Assembly: GCA_937870635.1 (NCBI GenBank)
Contig: CALMZP010000110.1
Coordinates: forward strand, 1-64,000
DNA length: 64,000 bases
Reading direction: 5' to 3'
Origin: an uncultured Acidobacteriota bacterium
Lineage (GTDB): Bacteria > Acidobacteriota > Thermoanaerobaculia > Gp7-AA8
Numbering within the stretch: the stretch's first letter is position 1; every line of letters begins with the position of its first letter. The position numbers and the translations under genes are program-made. The notes beneath the pieces were generated by a model. That model worked only from the letters and a program-made list of their open reading frames with translations, made no database searches and was not told the origin of the DNA. Positions 49,240 to 58,533 of this stretch are shown here, piece by piece.

Positions 49240-51182
49240 TGACGGCGCCGATCGTTCACGCCGTCGTCGTTCTCACGCTTCTGCCCCTGCTCACTCTCCG
49301 CGGCACGTGGCTATGGCGGTATCTGGCGATCGATCTGGCGACGTACGGGCTTGCATGGGTGGCGTGGGGCCATGCGGCGGCGATTGACGGCTACGCGGCG
49401 TCGGTCGGATTCGTCGTCGTGAAGATCGCACTCTTCTCGCTGTCTCTGGCGGCGGCTCCGGACGTGAGGTGGTCTGCCAATCGCGCCGCGATCCTGGCGA
49501 TCCTCGTCTACTCGCTCCTGATTCCGGCGATGCAGCGCGTCCCGATCGATGGGGACGAGCCTTTCTATCTGCTCGTCACGGAGTCGATCGTCCGCGATTT
49601 CGACCTCGATCTCGCAAATCAGTATCGCGATCTTTCGTCCACCGCGTCGGGACGGCTCGACCTGAAACCACAGCCGGGCGATCCGGTCGGCGCGAACGGC
49701 GAGCAGTATTCGCGGCATGAACCGCTGCTCCCGATTCTCTTGATCCCCGGCTATCTGGCGGCGGGGCTGCCGGGAGCGCTGGCGACGATCGCGATCTTCG
49801 CGGCATTGCTCGTTCGCTCGACGGTCCGCCTTTTCGAAGACGAAGGATTCGACGACGCGACGACCCGGGCCATCTTTCCCTTCTTTGCCTTCGGCCCGCC
49901 GGTCGTCTTCTACGCGGCGCGAATCTGGGCGGAAGTACCCGCCGCCTTCTTTTTCGTCGAGGCCATTCGCGGCGTGCGCCAGAAGCGTCCGAAGCGGTGG
50001 GCGTCGGCGCTCCTCTTTCTCTCACTGCTCAAATTGCGGTTCGTGCTGGTGGCGATTCCGCTCGTCGTTAAAGCGGTCGCAAGGTCGCGCCGTCACGCCG
50101 CGATTGCCATCGCGATTGTCGGCGTCCCTCTGATCGTTCTCTGGCTCATCACAGGAAGCGCCACGAATGTGCATTCGATCCGTGATCTGGTGGCACCGAC
50201 GGCAGGAGGACCGTTGCACGGCGCCTTCGGGCTCGTTCTCGACGGCGCCGCCGGTATCGCGTTCCAGGCGCCGTTCTACCTTCTGGCGATCTTCGCGCTC
50301 GTTCGCTGGCGCCATCTCCCCGAATCGGCCCGGCTCGGTCTGATTGCTGCGCTGCCGTATCTCATCCTGCTCATCCCGCGATCCGAGTGGCACGGCGGGT
50401 GGTCGCCTCCGCTTCGATACATCGTCTTCCTGATGCCGGTGCTGGCGTTGTGTGGAGGAGCGATGCTGTGTGGAGCGCGGGCGACCTCGCCCGCGTCTGA
50501 CGGCGGGAGTGATGGCGGGCGAGGTCGCCCGCCCTCCACTGCTCTCCGGTTGATAGCTCTGTACACGGTTGGACTTGTCATCCACGGCGTGGCTTATCCC
50601 TGGCGGCTGTTTCACATCGCGAACGGCGAGAACGTGGCCGGCGAATATCTTTCGCGTCTGTACGGAACTGATTTCTCGCGGCTCTTTCCGAGCTTCATCC
50701 GGCTGAACGATGCGGCGATTGCCGGTTCGGTCCTCCTGATCCTCGCGATGATCCTCTCCGCACGCCGGCGTTGGGCGACGATTCCCGCTCCGTTCGCGAT
50801 CGCTCTGCTGTCGATCGTTCTGGCCGCCGGATTTCTGTCCGGCCTGCAACCCGCGGAGCGCGTCGAGTTCGAAGATGCGCACGTGACCCATGAAGGCGGG
50901 GAGCTCTTTCCGCACGAGTTCACCGTCGCCCGTTTCGCGTATCGCGGGGGCTGGATCCTGCATCAGGGGCAGTCCCTGTCGTTCGTCGCCCGTCCGGGCG
51001 CAGCCACCCTCCACTATGCGAGTGGCCACCCGGCGGCGATTCAGGTGGGCAGGAATGTCTACGAGCTTCCCGCGGCGGCGTCCGGGTATCGAAGCGTCCG
51101 CGTCCGCATCGGAAGTCCGGAGCGGGTGGTCCTGAAGTGTTTGCGGGGCAGCGTGAACCTCGACCGGCTCGACTCCGACTGA
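49236..51182 (+). CDS. GT-C-like multi-spanning membrane glycosyltransferase
   Basis: About 648 residues from ATG 49236 in an ATGA overlap with the previous gene. About ten membrane helices. The long first periplasmic loop has the acidic stretch IDGDEPFYLLVTESI with Asp-Glu, typical of GT-C enzymes using polyprenyl-phosphate sugars. The helices continue to about residue 530 and a soluble beta-type tail follows. Residues 412-435 are a translated GGGCGACC repeat (CGARATSPASDGGSDGGRGR). It probably transfers a sugar to a surface polymer. Precedes four glycosyltransferases. Confidence 0.8.
   Translation: MMTAPIVHAVVVLTLLPLLTLRGTWLWRYLAIDLATYGLAWVAWGHAAAIDGYAASVGFVVVKIALFSLSLAAAPDVRWSANRAAILAILVYSLLIPAMQRVPIDGDEPFYLLVTESIVRDFDLDLANQYRDLSSTASGRLDLKPQPGDPVGANGEQYSRHEPLLPILLIPGYLAAGLPGALATIAIFAALLVRSTVRLFEDEGFDDATTRAIFPFFAFGPPVVFYAARIWAEVPAAFFFVEAIRGVRQKRPKRWASALLFLSLLKLRFVLVAIPLVVKAVARSRRHAAIAIAIVGVPLIVLWLITGSATNVHSIRDLVAPTAGGPLHGAFGLVLDGAAGIAFQAPFYLLAIFALVRWRHLPESARLGLIAALPYLILLIPRSEWHGGWSPPLRYIVFLMPVLALCGGAMLCGARATSPASDGGSDGGRGRPPSTALRLIALYTVGLVIHGVAYPWRLFHIANGENVAGEYLSRLYGTDFSRLFPSFIRLNDAAIAGSVLLILAMILSARRRWATIPAPFAIALLSIVLAAGFLSGLQPAERVEFEDAHVTHEGGELFPHEFTVARFAYRGGWILHQGQSLSFVARPGAATLHYASGHPAAIQVGRNVYELPAAASGYRSVRVRIGSPERVVLKCLRGSVNLDRLDSD
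50470..50539. repeat. GTGGAGCGCGGGCGACC unit pair inside a coding region
   Basis: GTGGAGCGCGGGCGACCTCG at the left and GGCGGGCGAGGTCGCCCGCC ... CTCCAC at the right form an inverted pair within the GT-C-like gene. It is translated in frame as an Arg/Gly/Ser-rich loop between membrane helices. Confidence 0.85.
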
Positions 51183-51196
51183 TACCCTCCGCGCCG

Positions 51197-52303
51197 ATGT
51201 CGACCATCGTCGTCGAGACGCCGGATGTCGTGGGAGAGCGGATGGCCGGACCGGCGATCCGGGCGTGGCATCTTGCCCACGAGCTGGCCGCGGTCGCGCC
51301 GACGTCCCTCGTTGCCAAACTCGAGGGAACGCCGTTGCACGCCGGAGCGGTGACATTGATCCCGCGAGGATCATCCGACGCCGCGCGTGCCATGCGGAAT
51401 GCCGAAGTGCTCGTCGGTCAGCCCGCTCGCGGATTCCGCAAGTGGCGCCGCGCGCAGCACGTGGCATTCGACATGTTCGATCCGACGGTGCTCGAGCTTC
51501 GCGAGCTTTACGGCGGCGCTCCATCCCTTCGCCAGCGCGTCCATCTCGCCGCGGAGTGGTCGCGCCTCTGTTACGCGCTCGAGATGGCCGATCTCCTCAT
51601 CTGCGCTGCGCCGCAGCAGAAGAAGTTTTACGCGCAGCTGCAGAGCAGCGACGCGCCGTGGATCGAAGTTCCGTTCGGAGTCGACCTCGCGGAGACACGG
51701 GCCTGCGAAAAGCCGAAGGACAACGTCGTGATCTGGGGCGGCGGCGTATGGGCATGGCTCGACCCGAACACGGCCATCGAAGCCGTGCACCGGGTCAACG
51801 CGTCCGGCATCCGCTGCAAGCTCCTCTTTCTGGGGCGGGCCAGGCCGAACCGCGATCTGATCGACCGCCGCCGCGACGACCGGTTCGAGCAGCTGCTCGA
51901 TGCTTCCGGACCCGACGTCAGTGCGAATCCCGAGTGGGTTCCCTACCGCGAACGGCTATCGTGGCTTCGTTCCGGCAAGGTCGCCATCATGCTGCACCGT
52001 CCGACGCCGGAGGCGGAGTTCTCGATCCGGACCCGGCTGTTTGACGCGATTGCCGCCGGAGTTCCCGTGGTAGCCACGGAAAAAGGCTTCGCCGCCGACC
52101 TGGTCGCCCGTGAGGGACTGGGAATCGTCGTCCCTCCAGGCGACGCGGCGGCGGTCGCGGCCGCCCTCCGGCGTCTCCTGACAGACGACGTTTTTCATGC
52201 GAGCTGCGTACAAAGTCTCGAGCGACTGCGCCCGCGATACTCCTGGGAGGTCGTGGCGCGCCCGCTCGTCGAGGCCGTCCGTCGATGGTTGAAGCAGTCA
52301 TGA
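51197..52303 (+). CDS. Glycosyltransferase family 4 protein
   Basis: About 368 residues from ATG 51197. GT-B fold: N-terminal Rossmann part (STIVVETPDVVGERMAGPAI), C-terminal donor-binding part (VVIWGGGVWAWLDPNTAIEA, RTRLFDAIAAGVPVVATEKG and DLVAREGLGIVVPPGDA). This matches GT4-type retaining transferases. The acceptor is probably an exopolysaccharide or O-antigen-like repeat unit. Overlaps the next gene by ATGA. Confidence 0.88.
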   Translation: MSTIVVETPDVVGERMAGPAIRAWHLAHELAAVAPTSLVAKLEGTPLHAGAVTLIPRGSSDAARAMRNAEVLVGQPARGFRKWRRAQHVAFDMFDPTVLELRELYGGAPSLRQRVHLAAEWSRLCYALEMADLLICAAPQQKKFYAQLQSSDAPWIEVPFGVDLAETRACEKPKDNVVIWGGGVWAWLDPNTAIEAVHRVNASGIRCKLLFLGRARPNRDLIDRRRDDRFEQLLDASGPDVSANPEWVPYRERLSWLRSGKVAIMLHRPTPEAEFSIRTRLFDAIAAGVPVVATEKGFAADLVAREGLGIVVPPGDAAAVAAALRRLLTDDVFHASCVQSLERLRPRYSWEVVARPLVEAVRRWLKQS

Positions 52304-53307
52304 CCGGTATCGATCCGGCGCCGGGCGCCGCGGCGCTCCTGCGCGAGGTTCCTTCACCGGCGCCTCTCGACCTCTCTGTTCTCATCGTCACCTGGAACAG
52401 CGAGCGATGGATCGAGCGCTGCCTCAAGTCGATCCCGGCCGCCTGCAGAGGCCTTCGCTACGAGACCATCATTTTCGACAACGCCTCCTCCGACGGGACG
52501 CTCCAGCATCTCCCAGAAGATGGGTCGCGGGTGTTCAGGTCCCCGCGGAACGAGGGATTCGCGGCCGGCACGAACCGCGCGTTTCGCGAATCGAGCGGCC
52601 GGCATGTCTTCCTGCTGAATCCCGACTGCGAGCTCGAGCCTGGCGTCCTCACCACCCTCTGCGCGTTTCTCGATGAGCATCCCGAAGCCTCGGGGGCGGC
52701 GCCGCTTCTCGTCGACGACAGCGGTGGCTCACAGCGCTACTTTCAGCTGCGGAGACTTCCGACGCTTCGCGGACTGGCCACCGAGGCGTTGCTGCTCAAT
52801 AAGTTGTTCCCGAGGAATCGGGCGACGGCGCATTACCGGTATAGCGATCTCGATCTCGAGGTGACCTCGCCGCAGCGAGTCGAACAGCCTGCCGCCGCGG
52901 CCCTTCTCATCCGTCGAAGGGTCTTCGAAGAAGTCGGTTCGTTCGACGAACGATTCTCGCCGGCATGGTTCGAAGACGTCGATTACTGCAAACGTCTGCG
53001 CGACGCGGGCAAGGACGTGTTCGTCGTTCCATCCGCGATCGCCCGCCACCACGGCGGGGCGAGCCTCGAGCACATGACCTATCGCCGTTTCATCGAGCTC
53101 TGGTATCGCAACATGTGGCTCTACGCGCGCAAGTGGTTCTCGCGTGGTGAAGCGGAAGCGTTGCGGTGGGCGATCATCGCCGGCATGATCCTCCGCTTCG
53201 GCGCCGCGATCCTCGGCCGCAAAAACGGATTCAAGTCGCGCGGCGATGCGCTGCGGTCGTACTCCGCGGTTCTGCGCAGCGCATTGAACCGATGGGAGAG
53301 CGGCTGA
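52300..53307 (+). CDS. Glycosyltransferase family 2 protein
   Basis: About 335 residues from ATG 52300, overlapping the previous stop (an in-frame ATG at 52285 is an alternative). GT-A motifs: LSVLIVTWNSERWIERCLKS, IIFDNASSDGT and the DxD-like LLNPDCELEPG. The C-terminal half contains ARHHGGASLEHM typical of rhamnosyl-type GT2. Cytoplasmic enzyme of the polysaccharide locus. It overlaps the next GT2 by 16 bases. Confidence 0.92.
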   Translation: MTGIDPAPGAAALLREVPSPAPLDLSVLIVTWNSERWIERCLKSIPAACRGLRYETIIFDNASSDGTLQHLPEDGSRVFRSPRNEGFAAGTNRAFRESSGRHVFLLNPDCELEPGVLTTLCAFLDEHPEASGAAPLLVDDSGGSQRYFQLRRLPTLRGLATEALLLNKLFPRNRATAHYRYSDLDLEVTSPQRVEQPAAAALLIRRRVFEEVGSFDERFSPAWFEDVDYCKRLRDAGKDVFVVPSAIARHHGGASLEHMTYRRFIELWYRNMWLYARKWFSRGEAEALRWAIIAGMILRFGAAILGRKNGFKSRGDALRSYSAVLRSALNRWESG

Positions 53308-54236
53308 TCGTCACCGCGATCGTCGTCACATGGAACAGCGCCGGGGATCTGGAGCGGTGCCTGCAGGGAATCGCGGCGCAGACGGTTCGCTGTGAATTGA
53401 TCGTCGTCGACAACGCGTCGGCTGACGAATCGGTCGCGGTCGCGGCCCCATACGCCACGAAACTCATTCGAAACGCGACCAATCTCGGGTTTGCGGCTGC
53501 GGTGAATCAGGGGATTGCGGCCTCGTCCGGGAAATTCGTGCAGCTCGTGAATCCGGATTGTTTTCTCGCTCCTGATTACTGCGACAAGCTGATGCGGGCT
53601 TTCGATTCCGACCGCGTGGGCATGGCGACAGGGAAGCTCCTGCTCGCCGATACACCGGTGCTGGTCGACTCGAAAGGCATTCGCATGACGCGCAGCGGAA
53701 GACACTTCGACATCGATCAGGGCGAGCCGGACCAGAGAAATCCTGAGAACACAGAAGTCTTTGGTGTTTCCGGCGCCGCGGCGATGTACAGCCGCGAGTT
53801 TCTCGACGATGTGGCAATCGACGGCGAGATTTTCGATGAGGACTTCTTCGCCTACCGTGAGGATGCCGACCTTTCCTGGCGGGGAAGGGTCCTCGGATGG
53901 CGCGCGATGTACGTGCCCGCCGCCGTCGCGCATCATGTTCGCCGCGTGACTCCCGAGCGTCGCCGCTCGTTGCCGCCGTCGATCAACATGCACTCGGTCA
54001 AGAACCGGTTTCTGCTCAGGCTGAAGAACGAGGGCGCTTATCTCGCGCTGCGCAACCTCCCGTTCGAGCTGAGCCGTGACCTCATTACGATCGCGGCCGT
54101 GCTCACGATCGAACGGACCTCGCTGCCTGCGCTCGGCTGGCTCTGGCGGAATCGGAAGCGAATCGCCTCGAAACGCCGTGCCGTGCAGAGTCGGCGGCGC
54201 GTGTCCGACCGCACCCTCGCCGGATGGTTCCGATGA
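53292..54236 (+). CDS. Glycosyltransferase family 2 protein
   Basis: About 314 residues from ATG 53292, which overlaps the end of the preceding GT2. Motifs: VTAIVVTWNSAGDLERCLQG, ELIVVDNASADES and LVNPDCFLAPDY with the DxD-like Asp. AYREDADLSWRGR is the usual acceptor/base region. Related to the upstream gene, so a tandem duplication is possible. ATGA overlap with the next gene. Confidence 0.92.
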   Translation: MGERLIVTAIVVTWNSAGDLERCLQGIAAQTVRCELIVVDNASADESVAVAAPYATKLIRNATNLGFAAAVNQGIAASSGKFVQLVNPDCFLAPDYCDKLMRAFDSDRVGMATGKLLLADTPVLVDSKGIRMTRSGRHFDIDQGEPDQRNPENTEVFGVSGAAAMYSREFLDDVAIDGEIFDEDFFAYREDADLSWRGRVLGWRAMYVPAAVAHHVRRVTPERRRSLPPSINMHSVKNRFLLRLKNEGAYLALRNLPFELSRDLITIAAVLTIERTSLPALGWLWRNRKRIASKRRAVQSRRRVSDRTLAGWFR

Positions 54237-55339
54237 AGATCGGCATCCTCGGCACCCGCGGTGTGCCGCCGGCCTACGGTGGATTCGAGACCTTCGTCGC
54301 CGAGCTGGGCACACGCCTCGTGCAGCGAGGCCACGAAGTAACGATCTACAGCCGAGTGGAGCGCGGGCGACCTCGCCCGCGCCCCGAATCCGACTGGAAC
54401 GGGATCCACCGCATCGTCCTCCCCGCGCTCGGAACGAAATATCTCGAAACCGTTTCCCACACATTCCTCTCAGCGCTCGACTCACTGCGCCGCGATTTCG
54501 ACGTCATCCTCCTCTGCAACGCCGCGAACGCCTTCACGCTCCCGCTCCAGCGCGCGGCCCGGATTCCCGTGGCAATCAACGTCGACGGCATCGAGCGCAA
54601 ACGCCGCAAGTGGAACGCCCTCGGCCGCGCTGTGTATCTGACGGGGGAGGCCTTCTCGGCGTCATTCGCCAGCGCCGTCGTGGCCGATGCCGAGGTGATT
54701 GCCGACTACTATCGGGATACCTTCGGGATCGAGCCGGCCGTGATCCCCTACGGCGCCGAATTCCCACCTGAGGCCGACACGGATGTCCTGGAACGATTGA
54801 GTCTTCAGCCCCGCGGCTACATTCTCTATGTGAGCCGGTTCGAGCCCGAGAACAACCCGCTCGAGGTTGTGCGGGCCTACGAGAAGCTGACCGATGGACC
54901 GCCGCTGCTGATGGTCGGCGCCGGCCTTTACGCGAAAGACCTCGTCGCCGAGCTGATGCAGCACGCCAGCGAGCGCGTCCGTTTCCCAGGCGCCATTTAT
55001 GGGCCCGATTACCGGACCCTCCAGAGAAATGCGCTCTTTTACATCCAGGCAACCGAGGTGGGGGGGACGCATCCGGCGCTGATCGAGGCGATGGGGTCGG
55101 GAGGGGCGGTCCTGGCCAACGAAACTCCTGAAAATCGGGAAGTTGGGGGCGATGCCGTCGGTTACTTCCGACTCGGAGCCGCCCAGTCGCTCACGTCCCG
55201 GATGCAGGAATGGCTCGAGCATCCGGACCGGCGGGAGGCTTACCGCGCCCGGGCCCGAGCCCGAGCAGCGGAGCGGTATACCTGGGAGGGGGTCACGGAT
55301 GCGTACGAGCAATTGTTCCTGTCACTTAGCCAGGGATAG
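54233..55339 (+). CDS. DUF1972-containing glycosyltransferase family 4 protein
   Basis: About 368 residues from ATG 54233 (a second ATG at 54224 is possible). The DUF1972 N-terminus reads KIGILGTRGVPPAYGGFETF, as in rhamnosyltransferase-like enzymes. The GT4 C-terminal domain has ILYVSRFEPENNPLEVVRAY and ATEVGGTHPALIEAMGSGGA. Residues 42-51 (VERGRPRPRP) are a short translated GGGCGACC repeat that lengthens the loop after the VTIYSR strand. Follows two GT2 genes in the same overlapping operon. Confidence 0.9.
   Translation: MKIGILGTRGVPPAYGGFETFVAELGTRLVQRGHEVTIYSRVERGRPRPRPESDWNGIHRIVLPALGTKYLETVSHTFLSALDSLRRDFDVILLCNAANAFTLPLQRAARIPVAINVDGIERKRRKWNALGRAVYLTGEAFSASFASAVVADAEVIADYYRDTFGIEPAVIPYGAEFPPEADTDVLERLSLQPRGYILYVSRFEPENNPLEVVRAYEKLTDGPPLLMVGAGLYAKDLVAELMQHASERVRFPGAIYGPDYRTLQRNALFYIQATEVGGTHPALIEAMGSGGAVLANETPENREVGGDAVGYFRLGAAQSLTSRMQEWLEHPDRREAYRARARARAAERYTWEGVTDAYEQLFLSLSQG
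54356..54385. repeat. GTGGAGCGCGGGCGACC unit inside a coding region
   Basis: A single 30-base palindromic unit (GTGGAGCGCGGGCGACCTCG then CCCGCGCC) lies in the DUF1972 glycosyltransferase gene and adds ten residues without breaking the frame. Confidence 0.8.
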
Positions 55340-55382
55340 ACGTTCCGGCGCCACGCCCCGTATACCGATCGAGCGCGTGGAC

Positions 55383-55499
55383 TGTCATGGTGTCAGGTCT
55401 GGAAAAACAACCTTTCTTCCAATAATGACTGTTGCTTGCTCGAGTCAATTCAGACATTTTTGGAAGAAAAGTTGTTTTTCCAGACCTGACACCATGACA
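55383..55499. mobile_element. MITE-like palindromic element, second copy
   Basis: The terminal 45 bases on each side (55383-55427 and 55455-55499) are reverse complements with two mismatches around a 27-base centre. The termini (TGTCATGGTGTCAGGTCTGG) match those of the element at 3599-3707, while the centre differs. It sits between the DUF1972 glycosyltransferase and the polyprenyl sugar transferase, which have the same orientation. No coding sequence inside. Confidence 0.85.
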
Positions 55500-55528
55500 T
55501 CGCGCTACATTCCGGAACGAAGGATCTG

Positions 55529-56968
55529 ATGCTCAAACAGCAGGCGCGGCTGATTGCGCGAGTCGTCTATTTTCTCGATCTCGCCCTGACCTCGGCGGCG
55601 TTCTTTGCTGCGTTTTTCATCCGCGATCTGCTGCTTCCGCAGATCGCGCCGGACCGGTTTCCGACCGGTCTTTTCCCCCTTCGCGAGTACCTGAGGATCT
55701 ACCCGCTCGTCCTCATCATCTGGTCCTTCCTCCTCTTCACGTACCACAGCTACCACAGCCACCGCACGATCTCGCTGGTCAAGGAAGCGCTGACGATCCT
55801 TCGCGTCGTCCTGGTGGGCAACGCCATCCTGGCGACGTTCGCCTACCTCTGGCCGCTGCCGTTCCTGTCGCGCACGTGGTTCATCCTGTTTGCGGTCCTG
55901 TCCGCGGTGCTGCTGCTGGCGGAAAAGATCATGGTCCGCGTGCTGGCGCGCTACGTCCGGTCGAAGGGCCTCAATTACCGGACGATCCTCATCGTCGGGA
56001 CGGGCCGTCGTGCGCTCGAGATCGCGCGGATGATCGCCGGCCACAAATACTGGGGCTACAAGCTCCTCGGATTCGTCAGCGATGGCCACCGGCTCTCGAA
56101 CGGGTGGGCGAGCTATCGCGTGTGGGGCAACGTTCCGGACCTGAAGAAGATCCTGGAGGGCCCGAAGACGGAGCCGATCGACGAGATCGTGTTCGCGGTC
56201 ACCCGGAAGAAGCTCGACGAGATGAAGCAGATCTTCCTCATGTGCGAGGAGCTCGGCATCCGCACGCGGGTGGCGATGAACTTCTTCCAGAATCGCGTCG
56301 CCCGTCTCGAGGTCGAAGAGCTGGAAGGCGTGCCGTTCCTGACCTTCACGACCACGCCGTCCAACGAGACGCACCTGGCGATGAAGCGTCTGCTCGACGT
56401 CTCCGTTTCGATGTTGATCCTCGCGCTCTCGCTGCCGATCATCCTCTTTGCCGCGATCGCGATCCGCCTGACCTCCCCCGGTTCGGTCTTCTTCAAGCAG
56501 GAACGCCTCGGCCTCAACGGCCGCATCTTCACGCTCTACAAGTTCCGCACGATGATCGCGGACGCGCATCGCCGCCGCGAAGAGGTCAGCCATCTCAATG
56601 AGATGAACGGACCGGTGTTCAAATCGAAGGCCGATCCGCGCGTCACGCCGGTGGGCAGGTTCCTGCGCAAGTTCTCGCTCGACGAGCTGCCGCAGCTCTG
56701 GAACGTGCTGAAAGGCGACATGAGCCTCGTCGGCCCGCGTCCGCCGATTCCCGAAGAAGTGGAGTCTTATCACCGGTGGCATCGGCGCCGTCTCTCGATG
56801 AAGCCGGGACTCACGTGCCTGTGGCAGGTGAGCGGGCGGAACAACGTCGACTTCGACCGCTGGATGGAGCTCGACCTCCAGTACATCGACAACTGGTCGC
56901 CCACGCTCGACCTGAAGATCCTCTTGCGCACCATCCCCGCCGTGCTGTCAGGGAAGGGCGCCTCTTAG
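55529..56968 (+). CDS. Polyprenyl-phosphate sugar-1-phosphate transferase (WbaP/EpsE type)
   Basis: Encodes 479 residues. Four or five N-terminal membrane helices (about 10-130) are followed by a Rossmann-like CoA-binding domain (RTILIVGTGRRALEIARM). A further membrane segment (LDVSVSMLILALSLPIILF) precedes the bacterial sugar transferase domain with FKQERLGLNGRIFTLYKFRT, DELPQLWNVLKGDMSLVGPR and PGLTCLWQVSGRN. It starts glycan assembly by loading the first sugar-1-phosphate onto undecaprenyl phosphate (made by UppS, 43585). Last gene of the polysaccharide locus. Confidence 0.95.
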   Translation: MLKQQARLIARVVYFLDLALTSAAFFAAFFIRDLLLPQIAPDRFPTGLFPLREYLRIYPLVLIIWSFLLFTYHSYHSHRTISLVKEALTILRVVLVGNAILATFAYLWPLPFLSRTWFILFAVLSAVLLLAEKIMVRVLARYVRSKGLNYRTILIVGTGRRALEIARMIAGHKYWGYKLLGFVSDGHRLSNGWASYRVWGNVPDLKKILEGPKTEPIDEIVFAVTRKKLDEMKQIFLMCEELGIRTRVAMNFFQNRVARLEVEELEGVPFLTFTTTPSNETHLAMKRLLDVSVSMLILALSLPIILFAAIAIRLTSPGSVFFKQERLGLNGRIFTLYKFRTMIADAHRRREEVSHLNEMNGPVFKSKADPRVTPVGRFLRKFSLDELPQLWNVLKGDMSLVGPRPPIPEEVESYHRWHRRRLSMKPGLTCLWQVSGRNNVDFDRWMELDLQYIDNWSPTLDLKILLRTIPAVLSGKGAS

Positions 56969-56980
56969 AGCGGAGAAACG

Positions 56981-57075
56981 GGAATGTTGAATGTTCAATG
57001 TTCAATGTTGAATGTTGAAAGGGTGTTTTCCTTCAACACTCAACATTCAACATTGAACATTCAGCATTGAACATT
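56981..57075. repeat. AATGTTG / CAACATT heptamer inverted array
   Basis: GAATGTT/CAATGTT units (56981-57019) face CAACATT/GAACATT units (57033-57075) and can form a long hairpin. It lies between the sugar transferase and decarboxylase genes. Same unit family as 28098 and 58534. Confidence 0.88.
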
Positions 57076-57115
57076 ACGCCTCCCTCAGTCGAATTCCTGA
57101 TGTAGATTCCCAGCC

Positions 57116-58492
57116 ATGAAGCTGGATCCGTCCTCCCAGGAGTTCCGTTCTGCCGGCCACCGTCTCGTCGACTGGATCGCCGATTACCTCGACAACATCG
57201 ATTCGCGCCGGGTGCTATCGAACGTTCAGCCGGGAGAGATCGCACAACAGTTTGCGTCTGGTCCTTCTGCGAACGGCAAGTCGTACGACGAGCTGTTCGC
57301 GGAGTTCGAGTCGAAGATCCTTCCCGGAATCACGCACTGGAATCACCCGTCGTTCTTCGCCTACTTCTCGATCACTGGGTCGCAGGCTGGGATTCTCGGC
57401 GAGATGCTATCCGCAGCTCTCAACACGAACGGGATGCTGTGGAAGACATCGCCGGCCGTGACGGAGCTGGAGACGGTCGCGCTGCGCTGGCTGCGCGATT
57501 CGCTGGGACTGCCATCGAATCTGTTCGGCATCATCAACGACACCGCGTCGATCAACTCGTTTCTCGCTCTTGCCGCCGGACGCGAGGCCATGGGGCTGAA
57601 CGTCCGCCGCGAGGGACTCGCTGACCTGCCTCAGTTTCGAATCTACTGCTCGGAACACGCTCACTCCTCCATCGACAAAGCCGCCCTGGCCCTTGGATTC
57701 GGTGCCCGGGGGATCGTGAAGATTCCCTCGGACGACGCCTTCCGCATGCGGCCGGACGCGCTGGAGAAAGCGGTCGCCGCCGACCGCGCGGAAGGGATGC
57801 TCCCGTGCGCAGTGGTTGCAACCGTCGGCACCACGTCGACTGCATCCGTCGATCCCGTTCGCGCGATCGCCCATATCGCGGAGCGCGAGCACATGTGGCT
57901 CCACGTCGATGCGTCGTATGCCGGTTCGGCGACGATCGATCCGTCGTTTCGCTGGCTTTGGGACGGGATCGAAGGCGCCGACTCCATCGTCGTGAATCCG
58001 CACAAATGGCTCTTCACCCAGGTCGACTGCAGCGTCCTGTACACGCGCAAGCCCGAAGTCCTTCGCGAGACGTTCTCGCTCGTCCCCGAATACCTGAAGA
58101 CCACGGACACGGCGGAAGTGAACTACATGGACTACGGCCTGCAGCTGGGACGCCGCTTCCGCGCTCTCAAGCTGTGGCTCGTCCTCGAGCACTACGGGAT
58201 CGAGCGCCTCCGAACCGTGATCCGCGATCACGTCGAGTTCGCAAAGCGGCTCGCCGCCGAGCTCGAGAACCGCGACGACATCGAGCTACTGGCGCCGCAG
58301 TCGATGAGCGTCGTCGTCTTCCGCAAGAAGGGGAGCGAGGAGGAGAATGCGGCGCTCCTCGAACGTCTCAACGCCAGCGGAAAGATCTTCGTCTCCCACA
58401 CGAAGCTCCGCGACCGTTACGGAATCCGGGTAGCTATAGGAAACGGCGCGACCGAGTGGCGGCACGTGCAGCAGATCCTCCATCTGATTTGA
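57116..58492 (+). CDS. PLP-dependent group II amino-acid decarboxylase (aromatic-L-amino-acid decarboxylase-like)
   Basis: Encodes 458 residues. The N-terminus (SSQEFRSAGHRLVDWIADYL) and the region with WNHPSFFAYFSITGSQAGIL are typical of aromatic amino-acid decarboxylases. The PLP site is Lys297 in SIVVNPHKWLF; His in the YCSEHAHSS segment would stack on PLP. It probably decarboxylates an aromatic L-amino acid (tryptophan, tyrosine or phenylalanine). The PdxA/PdxJ genes in the window make its cofactor. No transporter or pathway partner is adjacent. Confidence 0.93.
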   Translation: MKLDPSSQEFRSAGHRLVDWIADYLDNIDSRRVLSNVQPGEIAQQFASGPSANGKSYDELFAEFESKILPGITHWNHPSFFAYFSITGSQAGILGEMLSAALNTNGMLWKTSPAVTELETVALRWLRDSLGLPSNLFGIINDTASINSFLALAAGREAMGLNVRREGLADLPQFRIYCSEHAHSSIDKAALALGFGARGIVKIPSDDAFRMRPDALEKAVAADRAEGMLPCAVVATVGTTSTASVDPVRAIAHIAEREHMWLHVDASYAGSATIDPSFRWLWDGIEGADSIVVNPHKWLFTQVDCSVLYTRKPEVLRETFSLVPEYLKTTDTAEVNYMDYGLQLGRRFRALKLWLVLEHYGIERLRTVIRDHVEFAKRLAAELENRDDIELLAPQSMSVVVFRKKGSEEENAALLERLNASGKIFVSHTKLRDRYGIRVAIGNGATEWRHVQQILHLI

Positions 58493-58533
58493 AGGTGCCG
58501 CGAAGCGGCGGATGAGGGGGCCGGGGCGAAGCG

